Assembly: GCA_950295325.1 (NCBI GenBank)
Contig: OX485803.1
Coordinates: forward strand, 53,769,554 to 53,833,553
Direction of reading: 5' to 3'
Length of the DNA stretch: 64,000 nucleotides
Source of the DNA: Polytrichum commune
Lineage: Eukaryota; Streptophyta; Polytrichopsida; Polytrichales; Polytrichaceae
A program made the translations under genes and the position numbers. The notes below the pieces were generated by a model that saw nothing but the letters and a program-made list of their open reading frames with translations, searched no databases and was not told the DNA's origin. Below are positions 50,423-64,000 of this stretch, piece after piece (position 1 is the first letter of the stretch; each line of letters begins with the position of its first letter).

Positions 50423-51522
50423 GACCACCCTGATCTACAGTCGCTAAACCACTACAGATTTTTCTTTTTTGTTTTGCAACTGTATTTTTTTTAAACATTG
50501 GGGCGTGTAATATACCGTTGGAAAGGTATCTTCCAACGGTACATTATAAGCCCACAAAATCCAAACATTTTAGTTGGTAGACCAAGAAAACAAATCTGCA
50601 CTCAAATTCTTGAGTTCTAGATGTCCCACATTGTTTGATGAAACATGTGGGAGCAAGTTTAAGGGGTAGGGCATGAAAGAAATGGTATGTCTTATGGGCT
50701 ATGATATGATCTAGGCAAATCAAGGGTGGACTTGCTTCTCAAGATGCATTACATCATATAGATGTTGAAAAGTGACCTCATGAGCCTTACGTAGTGGAAA
50801 GAGTTGTGTAAAAGACCCCCAAAAAAAATTCATTAAAAAAACATTCTAACGTCAATTCTCTACCATGGGACCTAGCATTTTCCTACCATGCAACCTCTCT
50901 TGCCTCTCTCACCGCAAAACCTGTTGGACCATGTCAATGCATTTATTAGGCCTTGAAAATTGTATTTTGGGGACCTCGACCTCCATGGTCCCCCTACCAT
51001 TTTTTCCTTGGTGTAAACCGAAGTAGTCCCGAGACGACTTCAACAACCAATCAACGCTCTTACAACGCCCTAGTCCGACTTCTTGGTCCATAGTGTAAAC
51101 CGGCCCTAAATAGGATATTTAGTGTGTGATGCACTAAGTACGAATGCATACACTAAATGTCAATAACCCTGTGAAAGTAAGTAGCATTAAATGTAAACTC
51201 AAACACTAAATATCAACTATGGTAATATGTGGAAGTTACATGTTTGAATTTAGTGTTAGTAAGAATATGGAAAAAATAAAATAACAATAATAAAAGGAGA
51301 ATTCTAGCATATATTCTAACACTAATTGTCAAAAATTTGAAAATTAGTATGTGAGCAGGGTAGGGTGGTTACAACATTAAATGAAATCAAACATTAAATA
51401 TCCTATTTAGTGTAGTGTACACATGTTTATTTTCGATAACTTAAGACAATTTTGCATAAGTGTAGTACATGTGTGATATTGGGGTGATTTTTTGCAGGTT
51501 TGAAATTTGACGTCACAACAGC

Positions 51523-52310
51523 CTCCGGGGAGGATTTTGGGCATAATCGGTCAAAATCCCAATGTTTCCAAGTCCAACTAGTTACAAGTTGCAATCTTTC
51601 GGTTTTTCTTTATTATTTTCGGGGTATATTCCACAGATTCCTTTAGATGATGGGTGATTTTTTTGAAGTCTTGAACTTTAACCTGTTACTTCTCAAACTC
51701 AACCAGTTCATATGTAACTAACAGTCGGTTCTCCCCGTTCATTCCATCACAACATTTAACAACAAAAAAATCATAATTTATTTTCAAGTTTTGAAATTAC
51801 TGTAATTTTTCAAAGGAAATATTCTCTCCCAATCCATACTCATAACATAGATTGATCTATTTATGCTAATTAGGAGATGAAAAGTTAAGTACAATTAGTG
51901 TCTTTTTCAAGGAACCCAAATCCATGCCTTCTTCCTACCCTTTTTAACTTATTTTTTTATATGTGAAGACTATATGTGTGATTCTTCATGACTTTTTCCA
52001 TCACGTTAGAAAATGACGGTTGCATGTGTGGAACGTCACAACTTAAGGGGACTCTCTATAATAAGATTGGGGAAGGGGTATCGAAAATGGGTTTGTCTAC
52101 TCTAGTTATAGATGAACAGGTTGAGTTTGAAGAATAGCCAGCTCAAGTTCAAGACTTTAAGACATTACCTATCATTTTAGAGGAATTTATAGAATATACC
52201 TCAAATTAACAAAGACAAACTGAAAGATATCAACATGTAACTCGTTGAACTCGGAAACATTAGTATCTTGACCAATTATGCCCAAAATTATCGCCGGATA
52301 TTGGATTGGG
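51523..52310. mobile_element. Foldback element FB, copy 2 (diverged arms)
   Basis: Left arm 51523-51746 (TTTTGGGCATAATCGG, AACTCAACCAGTTCAT, GGTTCTCCCCGTTCATT) and right arm about 52080-52310 (GATGAACAGGTTGAGTTTGA, ATCAACATGTAACTCGTTGA, ATTATGCCCAAAATT), with a ~330-bp spacer. AACCGGTT motifs have decayed. Confidence 0.65.
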
Positions 52311-52406
52311 ACTCCAAAGAAGGTTGCCTTGAGTGCATTATTATATTTGTGTATTTATGCACTAAATAGTGGTCATCAGAGTTGGGGGCACTATCTAATG
52401 TACTAA

Positions 52407-52923
52407 GGGCATCTGTAGTGGATCTAGGTAAAGCTCACTGCAAACCAAAACCTATCTTTTGACTGACCTAAAATTAGAAACTGAAATTACCATCATTAGA
52501 AGCACACCTAAATAAACGTGAGATATTTCTCAAGAAAAAAGAATTGTAAAAATTTGACGTAGGTGAAATCCCTCATTGAAAACACCACATTTTCAAAATT
52601 TAGAGGGAGTGCACCAAATCTTGCTTTAAAATGGAAAGATCCTCCCACACTCCCTCCAAATTTTTGACATTTAGAGGGAGTGTGGGAGGATCTTTCCATT
52701 TTAAAGCAAGATTTGGTGCACTCCCTCTAAATTTTGAAAATGTGGTGTTTTTAATGAGGGATTTCACCTACGTCAAATTTTTACAATTCTTTTTTCTTGA
52801 GAAATATCTCACGTTTATTTAGGTGTGCTTCTAATGATGGTAATTTCAGTTTCTAATTTTAGGTCAGTCAAAAGATAGGTTTTGGTTTGCAGTGAGCTTT
52901 ACCTAGATCCACTACAGATGCCC
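52407..52923. mobile_element. 517-bp near-perfect palindromic MITE (Harbinger-type)
   Basis: Starts GGGCATCTGTAGTGGATC and ends with its inverse; the arms match almost base for base to the centre (about 52665), leaving a loop of ~20 nt. Flanked by TAA on both sides (52404-52406 and 52924-52926). The high arm identity suggests a young insertion or ongoing arm homogenisation. Confidence 0.9.
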
Positions 52924-52929
52924 TAAGCA

Positions 52930-53755
52930 AGCCACTTCTCGTGGGATATGAAGTATGAGAGTAACAAAGTCACAAACCTTGCCAACCAATGTACAAGGTC
53001 AATGACAACAATATTTTTTTCTTCTTTCCCACTTAGTCATGGACTCAGATTTCTAACCAACCAAATCAAAGATCATATCAGTTTGTTTGAATTCTTCTTT
53101 ATCTTTATTGAATCAACATGTTTTTGAATTGATTTGATGGAGACAAATCATAAGAAACAATGTTGATTTTTGATTGTATGCATTTAGTCTAGAATCTACT
53201 CTATATAATTTTCACTTGCATATCAACTAGTCCGAACACGGTGCCCGATTCACATATTCAAATAACATATCTTTGATAGTTAAACTTCTAAACATGTGCA
53301 GTGCAATTTAGGGTTTAAGAACGAATGTGCCCACCCAACTTATGTAATCAAAGCACCTTGAGGTTAATTACCCAATTTAAGTGTTTTATGCTCTTGATTT
53401 GTGATTTGTGATCTTGGTGGTTCGCAAATGTTGATTGCATAATGGATGTGCTTGTTTGTGTAAGGGAAAGCCCAGCCCAAAAGACCTTCCACTACTTCAA
53501 ATGTGAGGGACTTTGGGACTTCAAAATGCCATGCACCCATGTAATGCCATGCCCGGAATGTGGCAGGTTTTCCAACACTAAAACCCCCCTCATTTAACAA
53601 ATGTAAGTATGCCCTAGTCTTTTATGAATGTGGTATTCACCCTAAGAGTGGGGGGCATAAATAATCTCATAGACTAACTTGAAAAGATGACCGTCCGATC
53701 TAGAATCTGACGGTGGATAATAAGCCGAGCAAGGCCTTGTCTATCCACAGAGACA
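52930..53755. other. Gene-free spacer upstream of ProRS
   Basis: AT-rich; no recognised structure. Confidence 0.35.
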
Positions 53756-53758
53756 GGG

Positions 53759-53760
<2 letters not shown>

Positions 53761-53807
<47 letters not shown>
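53761..53807 (+). repeat. (GA)n microsatellite upstream of ProRS
   Basis: About 23 GA units, 228 bp before the ProRS start codon; may lie in the promoter or 5' UTR. Confidence 0.95.
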
Positions 53808-53808
<1 letters not shown>

Positions 53809-53977
53809 CTTAACTTCGTCGAAGGGTCTTCTTGTCATCCGATAATTCCTGTGCATTTTGTATTGAGATAATGCAATAACGTCGTATCCCCGATTGTTTT
53901 GTTTTCGATTTTTGGGCAGTAGTTAGGACCAAATGTGGCTACGAGGTTTTGAGGGTTTGGAGGTGAGGTTTTAGTGA

Positions 53978-57294
<3,317 letters not shown>

Positions 57295-57930
57295 TACAAT
57301 AAATGATTTAACATTCTTGTGTATTTCTTGATTTCTCTCCACAGATCTGAATCTTCAAAGTATATGCTACGGTCGGTTATGTTTGTGCTGCAACTTCCAT
57401 TTAAATCTGGAGATGTGAGTGGGCTGAAGTGACCGGAATAAGCAGGTGACAGTCTCTAATTATCTTCTGAATCCGCAAGTCTGGAACAGCATTTCCTAAA
57501 ACCTCTTATTGGCCTTTGTTCCTGCCTGCATGCTTCATTTTCAGATCTGTGCAAACAATCTCGATGAGTGAATATTAAAAGCCTTCCACACAATCATCAC
57601 AGCACTAGCAAGGAGACCTTATGAAGGATCAAGAGGGCAGAGCAAAGAAGCTTCTACCTTCACTTCTCTAATCTGAACTTTCCTTGATGGAACCTGGAAA
57701 AACATCCAACAGATTCGCAAGAATAAATCGGGAAAAGGTGGTGTGAATTTGAGATGAAATAGGAGCACCTAAAGGAGCAAGACTTGGGAGACCATCAGTA
57801 CCCATTGGAGAAGAATATGATGATATGACATGAAGGAATGGGTACAAATAATGGGGTATTATATACACCAAGGGTAGACACCAATACCCGAATATTTGAC
57901 AACCTGATATATCAATTAATAGACAATATA
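57295..57930. other. ProRS 3' UTR and spacer
   Basis: AATAAATGA just after the stop codon (57298-57306) could serve as a poly(A) signal. No other gene. Confidence 0.35.
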
Positions 57931-59765
57931 ACCTTTTTTGGAGGTCCCTAAATGGCCTCATTTCAAGATAGAATCTAACACTTTGAAGCCTCGGCTCCAC
58001 TTTGAGAATTCGGGTGCTCACTTTATATATGTCTAGTTGGCCTCATTTCAGGTTGGAATCTTACAATTAGAGGCCTCGTCTCTAGGTTCAAATTTTAGGT
58101 GATCACTCTATGTTGTCTTAGTTGACCTCATTTCGGGTTAGAATCTAAGTTTTTGAAAGTGGCATATAGGCTTAGATATCAGGTTATCACTTTATGTGGA
58201 TGTCCAATATATGGGTTTCGGGACCGAAACCTTCCTTTTGAGGTCTAGAGGGTCCCACCCTGAAGTCCCGGTTTCAAGGTTCAATTTACAGGTGCTCACT
58301 TTATATATATCTAGTTGGCCTCATTTCAGGTTATAATCCAAAGCTTTCAAGCCTCGGCTCTAGTTTGATATTTCGGGTGCGCACTTTATATATGTTTAGT
58401 TGGCCTCATTTCAGGTTAGAATCTAACACTTTGAAGCCTCGGCTCTACTTTGAGATTTCGGGTGCTCACTTTATATATGTCTAGTTGGCCTCATTTCAGG
58501 TTGGAATCTTACAATTAGAGGCCTCGGCTCTAGGTTCAGATTTTTGGTGATCACTCTATGTTGTTTTAGTTGGCCTCATTTCGGGTTAGAATATAAGTTT
58601 TTGAAAGTGGCATATAGGCTTTGATATCAGGTTATCACTTTATGTGGATGTCCAATATATGGGTTTCGGGACCGAAACCTTCCTTTTGAGGTCTAGAGGG
58701 TCACACCCTGAGATCTCGGCTTCAAGGTTCAAATTACAGGTGCTCACTTTATATAAGTCTAGTTGGCCTCATTTCACGTTAGAATCTAAGACTTTGAAGC
58801 CACGGCTCTACTTTGAGATTTCGGGTGCTCACTTTATATATGTCTAGTTGGCCTCATTTCAGGTTGGAATCTAACACTTTGAAGGAGGGCTATATGCTCA
58901 GATTTCAGGTTCTCACATTTTGTGGCTGTCCAGTATATGGGGTTCGGTACCGAAACCTTTTTTGGAGGTTCCTAAATGGCCTCATTTGAACTTAGAAACT
59001 AACACTTTCAAGCCTCGGCTTTACTTTGAGATTTCAAGTGCTCACATTATATATGTGTAGTTGGCCTCATTTCAAGTTAGAATGTAGAATTTGAAGGTGG
59101 GCTCTAGGCTTAGATTTCAGGTTCTCATATTATGTGGCTGTCCAATATAAGGGGTTCGGGACCGAAACCTTCCTTTGGAGGTCCCTGGGTGGCCTCATCT
59201 CAACTTAGAAACTAACACTTTGAAGCCTCGGCTCCACTTTGAGATTTCGGGTGCTCACTTTATATATGTCTTGTTGGCCTCATTTCAGGTCAGAATCTTG
59301 AATTTGAAGGTGGGCTATAGGCTAAGATTTCAAGTTCTCACTCTATGTTGTTTTATTTGGCCTCATTTCAGGTTAGAATCTAACTCTTTGAAAGTGGCCT
59401 AGAGGCTTAGATTTCAGGTTATCACTTCATGTGGATGTCCAATATAAGGGTTTCGGGACCGAAACCTTCCTTTTGAGGTCTAGAGGGTCACAGCCTGAGA
59501 TCTCTGCTTCAAGGTTCAAATTACAGGTGCTCACTTTATATAAGTCTAGTTGGCCTCATTTCAGGTTAGAGTCTTAAGCTTTGAAGCCTCGGCTCTAGGT
59601 TCAGATTTCAAGTGCTCACTTTATATAAGTCTAGTTGGCCTCATTTCAGGTTATAATCTAAAGCTTTCAAGCCTCGGCTCTACTTTGAGATTTCACGTGC
59701 TCACTTTATATGTGTGTAGTTGGCCTCATTTCAAATTAGAATGTAGAATTTGAAGGTGGGCTCTA
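57931..59765 (+). repeat. Tandem array with 85-bp basic unit and higher-order structure
   Basis: Basic unit about 85 bp: TTGGCCTCATTTCAGGTTAG, AATCTAACACTTTGAAGCC, TCGGCTCTACTTTGAGATTT, CGGGTGCTCACTTTATATAT. After every few units a ~194-bp variant appears with the near-palindrome GGTTTCGGGACCGAAACC (58214, 58662, about 58942, about 59151, about 59450). The period is not a multiple of three, so long frames in it are accidental. The right end is cut by the gypsy-side repeat at 59766. Confidence 0.85.
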
Positions 59766-60411
59766 TGTCGTGTAAACTAAGATCGTTGAACACAACAGAT
59801 CGAGTGTCGTTGTCAACATCAATTAGCAAAATAAAATAGCAAACTAAAATGCTAAACAACCACCTCTTCAAGATGAGGGTTTCTCTCTCCAAGCTTAAGA
59901 AACTAAAATGTCTCCTTACAAAGCTTAAGAAACTCTAAAATTCACACACAAGAGTCAAGCTATCTCTCACTCCACGAAGGGAGAATCCAAGAGTGCAAGT
60001 GGTGGAGAAAGAATGCAAAGGCTTTACTCATAATCTACTACACCATAGCCATGAGAAAGCAACAACAAGCTCTCTCTCTCTCAAAATACACTCACAAGAC
60101 TTGACTTGACAACAATGGCAAGTCAAGAGGCCTTCCTCTCCATACAATCCCAATCCTATGTGGAGTTCATCCATGGAGTGAATGAACAACTAACTAGAAC
60201 TCCCAATGGAGTCCGTTACTCATCCCAACACACATGGACTCCTAGTGGAGTCCATTTACTCCTAAATTGACGTGACTTAGCCCCCGATGTCACCTCACGT
60301 GACAACTGTCGTGTAAACTAAGATCGTTAAACACAACAGATCGAGTGTCGTTGTCAACATCAATTAGCAAAATAAAATAGCAAAATAAAATGCTAAACAA
60401 CCACCTCTTCA
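59766..60411 (-). mobile_element. LTR-like region of the gypsy element, with 105-bp terminal direct repeats
   Basis: 59766-59870 and 60307-60411 are direct repeats (two mismatches in 105 bp), each starting TGTCGTGTAAAC and ending CACCTCTTCA, so TG..CA on either strand. On the minus strand a purine-rich GTGGGGGC tract lies just before 60411, as expected of a polypurine tract before a 3' LTR. The region may be one 646-bp LTR with repeated ends, or a nested small LTR element; no 5-bp duplication brackets it. Confidence 0.5.
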
Positions 60412-60663
60412 AGTGCCCCCACTAGCAGATAAGGAGCCCCTCCAATCGGCTAGGAACAAACACACTCATCGGTAGAGTTGTTGAACATGATGAAGTTGTT
60501 GCTACATCTATACATATTTAATTGGGTAGTAGTAATCGAAGGAATTAAACTCATGATTGAGAAAATAATCCAAGAACTGTAGGCTGGGTGCAATTTGAGC
60601 CCCATCCTTAATCGCCTTCAACCATTTATGTTGAATTCTTAGACAACTCTTTCAATGTGATTT

Positions 60664-63600
60664 TCAATCCCATAAAATTTCCAACCAACTAAATAACAAC
60701 TTCACCACTAAAACATGTGGTAAACATCCACAAAATCCGCAATCATGACCATTAACGGCCACGGAATGAGAGGCTTTCCGACAACAAGGACAAACCCAAT
60801 TGCCAGAAGGAAGAGTCAAAAGGGGAGGTGTCAAATATGCCATGTGCCATCCACGTTGACATTGGTCGCACAATAACATTGTTGCAGCTCCTTTCTTCTC
60901 TCCACAAACATAACAAGGCAGACCCTGTGGTACAACCGCCAACTCGGGATGCACAGAGCCGTCGATGGGAAGGTGACATGGAGCACAATTCTTTGAATGC
61001 TCACGACATTCCCATCCATCCTTGCCTTCAAGCAATAATATACCACTTGGCAAGACATCTTTTACCCGCAAAATCGTGCGCCCAGCCTTGACATCCAATG
61101 TCGTAGGCGCCTCCCGTTGCAAGTAAACATAATCCCCCTTGGAAAATCTACGAACCTGAGGTCGATAAGCTCCACTGCGGATCCGGGCATACCGTAATGT
61201 ATCACGATGTTGAGCAATATTTAAGTTCTCCATAGCCATAGGTATGGCCTTTTGGAAGAACGCTGCTCGGTCATGAAGACATTGAGCCCAAACATCTGGA
61301 TCATCCAAGTTTACCACGGGAGCCAATTTCTCTCGCACCGAGCTAGGTAAAATTGGTTCCCGTCCATACAAGAGTTGGTAAGGACTATAGGATGCCAAAG
61401 ATGCTTGCCTGCTGAAACGATAACCCATTGCTATCCATGGTAACATCAAGTCCCAATCGCGATGGTTGCCATGAAGCAATCTATACTTCTGCAAACCGCG
61501 CTTAACCGTCTGATCAACTCGTTCAGCTAAGCCATCTGCCTCGGGGTGATCTCTGGAAGTTGTCCGATGATCAATAAAAACCTTGGTACACAAAGTCTCG
61601 AAAGATCCAACGAATTCTCTCCCTTGATCCGTCAACACCTTTGCAGGTGCTCCAAACCGTGCCAAAACTCGATCAAGAAATGCCATAGCCGCCAATTCTG
61701 AGGAATTTTGGGGAAGAGCCACGAGTTCAATCCATTTACTAAAATGCTCCACCATCACAAGCACATACTTGGAACCACGTGGAGTGATAGTAAGCGGTCC
61801 GGCAAAATCCAAAGACCAATGATATCCCAAGCCCATAATAGGTAAAGGCTGAAGTTGAGGTGACAAAGTATTAAAACTTGACCTGACCCGGTCACATACT
61901 TCACACCGAGAAACATAAGTGGCAACCTGTTGATACATACCAGTCCACCAATATTGGTTGCGCAACATAGAGTGCGTCCTTCGCACTCCAAAATGTCCAA
62001 GCTCCTCGTGCACTTGCCGCACCAAAGAAGCTCTTTGATCTGGCCTTGGAACGATGCGCCTCGTTCCGTTCGGCCACACACGAAATAACAAGCTGTTTGC
62101 CCAACGAAACCTTGTTATCCTGTGACTAACTCTATTTCGCTCCATAGTAGATAGTCCAAGAGGAAATATCCCTTGTTGAAGTTTGTGCAAGACCGCCTGG
62201 TCTTCCCACACATCACTAACAACAAGAGATTTATCAACCTCCTCATCTTGTTCTTCTACAAGGATCTCAGCAGCCAATCCCGACATCATTGTGAGATATG
62301 TGGCAGTATGCCAACCCGGTACTGCCTCACGATCATAATCTCCATGCCACCTGGCTCCAGTTAAATCCTCATCTGAAGGACTTGGATTGCGAGACAATCC
62401 GTCTGCATCCAAGTTGGCAATTCCTGCTCGGTGAACAACTTCAAAATCATATTCCTGAAGTAACAATGCTCACCTAGCAAGTTTCCCGGTGAGCTTATCT
62501 GATTCCATAAACCATTTTAAAGGCTGATGATCAGTCACCAAAGTAAACTTTTGCCCATACAAATAAGGTCGAAAATGTGCAATGGCCCAATCGGCCGCCA
62601 AGGCCTCGCCTTCATAAGAAGAATAATTAGATTCAGCACTATTATTGCTTCTAGATGCATAAGCCACCACATATTCCTTTCCCTCTTCATCTTTCTGTGT
62701 CAATACCGCTCCCAATCCCATTGCACTCCAATCCGTGTGCAATTGAAAAGCTCTAGACACATCCGGGCGTCGAAACACTGGCGCTGAACCGAGCCTCTGC
62801 TTCAATGTATCAAATGCCTGCTGTTGTTCCCGACTCCAAATCCATGGTTGGTTTTTTCCCGTGAGAATGGTAAGAGGTTTGGCAATCAAACTAAAGTTTT
62901 TGACAAACCTCCTATAATAATTTGCCAATCCTAGAAATGCACGAAGCCGTGGTACATCACTAGGTGCGGGAATTTTGTGCAAAGCATTCACCTTCGCCTG
63001 TTGCACACCAAGACCGCCAGGAACAATCATGTGGCCTAAATAGGGCAATTGATCATGTAAAAACTTACATTTTCCATGATGTAAACGGAGTCCCCACCGT
63101 TGAAGTCGTTCAAATACCGCTTGTAAATGTCTCACATGATCCTGTGGACTATTACTAAAGATGATAACATCATCAATGTAACATCTAGCAAACGGCAAAC
63201 CAGCCAATAATTGGTCCATTACCCGCTGAAATTTAGCTGGTGCATTCTTGAGACCAAATGGCAGAAATTTCCAATGATAAAGTTGATCCTTGCCATCTTT
63301 ATCAATTCCCCAAAATGCGGTCTTCACCCGATCACCCAACAACAAAGGTAATTGGTGATAACCGGACCTCAAATCCAGAGTGCTGAAGATTCTAGAAAAT
63401 CCCAATGCATCAAACAACTCCTCCGGCATCGGCATTGGATATCGATCCGACTTGGTCTTGCGGTTGACTGGACGATAATCACCACACATCCGTTTTTCCG
63501 TCTAGTTGCCAAAGATATCCTTCTTTGACGGCATAACCGTGGCACAAACATACTTTCCATTGGACAGTTCAATCAATTCCGCTGCCAATAACTCTTGACA

Positions 63601-64000
63601 TCGAGTTTGAACACCCAACCTTTCAGAGGTACTAAGTCTGTACGGCCGTCTGAAAATAGGGTGGTCGTCCTCGAATTGAATACGAACAGGTTTACCTTTA
63701 TATCCTTCAAGATCATGAAGACTAAAGGCAAAACAATTACGGTAAGAGCGAATAAATGCCCGTACCTTTCGTGCTTCGGCACCAGTAAGCTTTGGCCCCA
63801 CTTCAATTGGCCAATCGTCAAACTCCGTGGTTTCCTTCTTCATAGAAGGATTGCCACTTGGTGCCAGCACAGCCTGTGATTGCTAGTCCGTGGAGAGGGC
63901 AACACATTTGCCCCCATCATCTGCACTTGAATCCAAATGCGTATCCTCTCCACTACAATCAGTTTGTGTAGCTAAATAACTACCCACATATGAAGTATCA
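60664..64000 (-). pseudogene. Ty3/gypsy retrotransposon pol with C-terminal PHD finger (partial, three stops)
   Basis: One minus-strand frame runs from the window edge to a stop at 60664, broken by in-frame stops at 63885-63883, 63504-63502 and 62472-62470. Domains in order: reverse transcriptase with YIDD (about 63180-63169), RNase H, integrase zinc-binding HHCC (HEELGHFG..CEVCD), DDE core (LDFAGP, LTDQGREF, ADGLAERVDQ), a small C-terminal barrel, then a PHD-type zinc finger (60915-60781): CYVC, CDQC, WH, CPCC. The sixth zinc ligand is Tyr (60837-60835) instead of Cys. Gag and protease lie outside the window. RT-RNaseH-IN order shows Ty3/gypsy; no chromodomain is seen. Otherwise little decayed, with no frameshift. 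Confidence 0.92.

Larger units (their letters stand above)
49651..51106. mobile_element. PIF/Harbinger-type non-autonomous element, 1456 bp
   Basis: Terminal inverted repeats of 34 bp with one mismatch, starting GGGCCGGTTTACACTATGG, flanked by TAA duplications (49648-49650 and 51107-51109). The interior has further GGTGTAAACCGAA/CCATGGTCC subterminal repeats, a nested MITE-A and two hairpins, but no transposase frame. Confidence 0.9.
49642..51417 (-). mobile_element. MITE-A, copy 3, split by a Harbinger-type element
   Basis: The left end GTACACTAA (49642-49650) continues after the insertion at 51107 as TAAATAGGATATTTAGTG and runs to TTTAGTGTAGTG at 51417. Its interior is the inverse of copy 1. 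Only the first ~9 bp lie left of the insert. Confidence 0.75.

Noticed and set aside
52508-52822. Two mirror-image 63-codon frames with almost the same product
   Set aside because: A consequence of the 517-bp palindrome.
58644-59753. Several 67-75-codon frames in the tandem array
   Set aside because: They are translations of the 85-bp repeat in shifting frames (85 is not divisible by 3), so not genes.

Overview
This is a window of nuclear DNA from a green plant. Genes are split by GT-AG (and two GC-AG) introns, several products carry plastid or mitochondrial targeting sequences, and the space between genes is AT-rich and full of plant-type transposons (PIF/Harbinger, CACTA and hAT-like MITEs, a Ty3/gypsy element). 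A GPR1/FUN34/YaaH (SatP-type) acetate transporter gene is, to my knowledge, typical of bryophytes, other seed-free plants and streptophyte algae rather than seed plants. I therefore favour a seed-free streptophyte; I cannot name the species.

Six protein genes can be modelled exon by exon with all phases consistent: an ABCI10-type plastid ABC ATPase (1290-3947, +), a SatP/GPR1/FUN34/YaaH membrane protein (22993-24161, +), mitochondrial ribosomal protein uL23m (31377-32427, +), plastid glyceraldehyde-3-phosphate dehydrogenase subunit A (41052-43899, +), a 3D-domain protein (45875-49225, -) and an organellar prolyl-tRNA synthetase (54035-57294, +). A seventh coding region at the right edge (60664-64000, -) is the pol part of a Ty3/gypsy retrotransposon with three in-frame stops. 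It carries a PHD-type zinc finger after the integrase.

Layout: 1-4150 ABCI10 and its leader; 4150-21000 gene-free repeats (dispersed families, three MITE-B copies, a CACTA MITE, a hAT-like MITE, tandem repeats, two GC-rich patches); 21000-25100 the SatP gene with a foldback element upstream and tandem repeats in its leader and downstream; 25100-31000 repeats including a 535-bp Harbinger-type element; 31000-34500 uL23m and downstream repeats; 34500-40720 repeats ending in a 219-bp tandem array beside GAPA; 40720-49300 GAPA and the 3D-domain gene, which end tail to tail about 2 kb apart; 49370-52930 nested transposons and a 517-bp palindrome; 53750-57300 ProRS; 57930-59765 a tandem array interrupted by the gypsy element, which runs off the window.

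The genes are not an operon and I see no shared pathway. Five of the six look organelle-related (ABCI10, GAPA, ProRS, uL23m and possibly the 3D-domain protein), which may be chance. The most interesting items are the PHD-tailed gypsy integrase, the 3D-domain gene (a fold tied to peptidoglycan hydrolysis in bacteria), a duplicated exon tail inside the ProRS intron, a three-level nest of transposons, and long hairpin-forming repeats.
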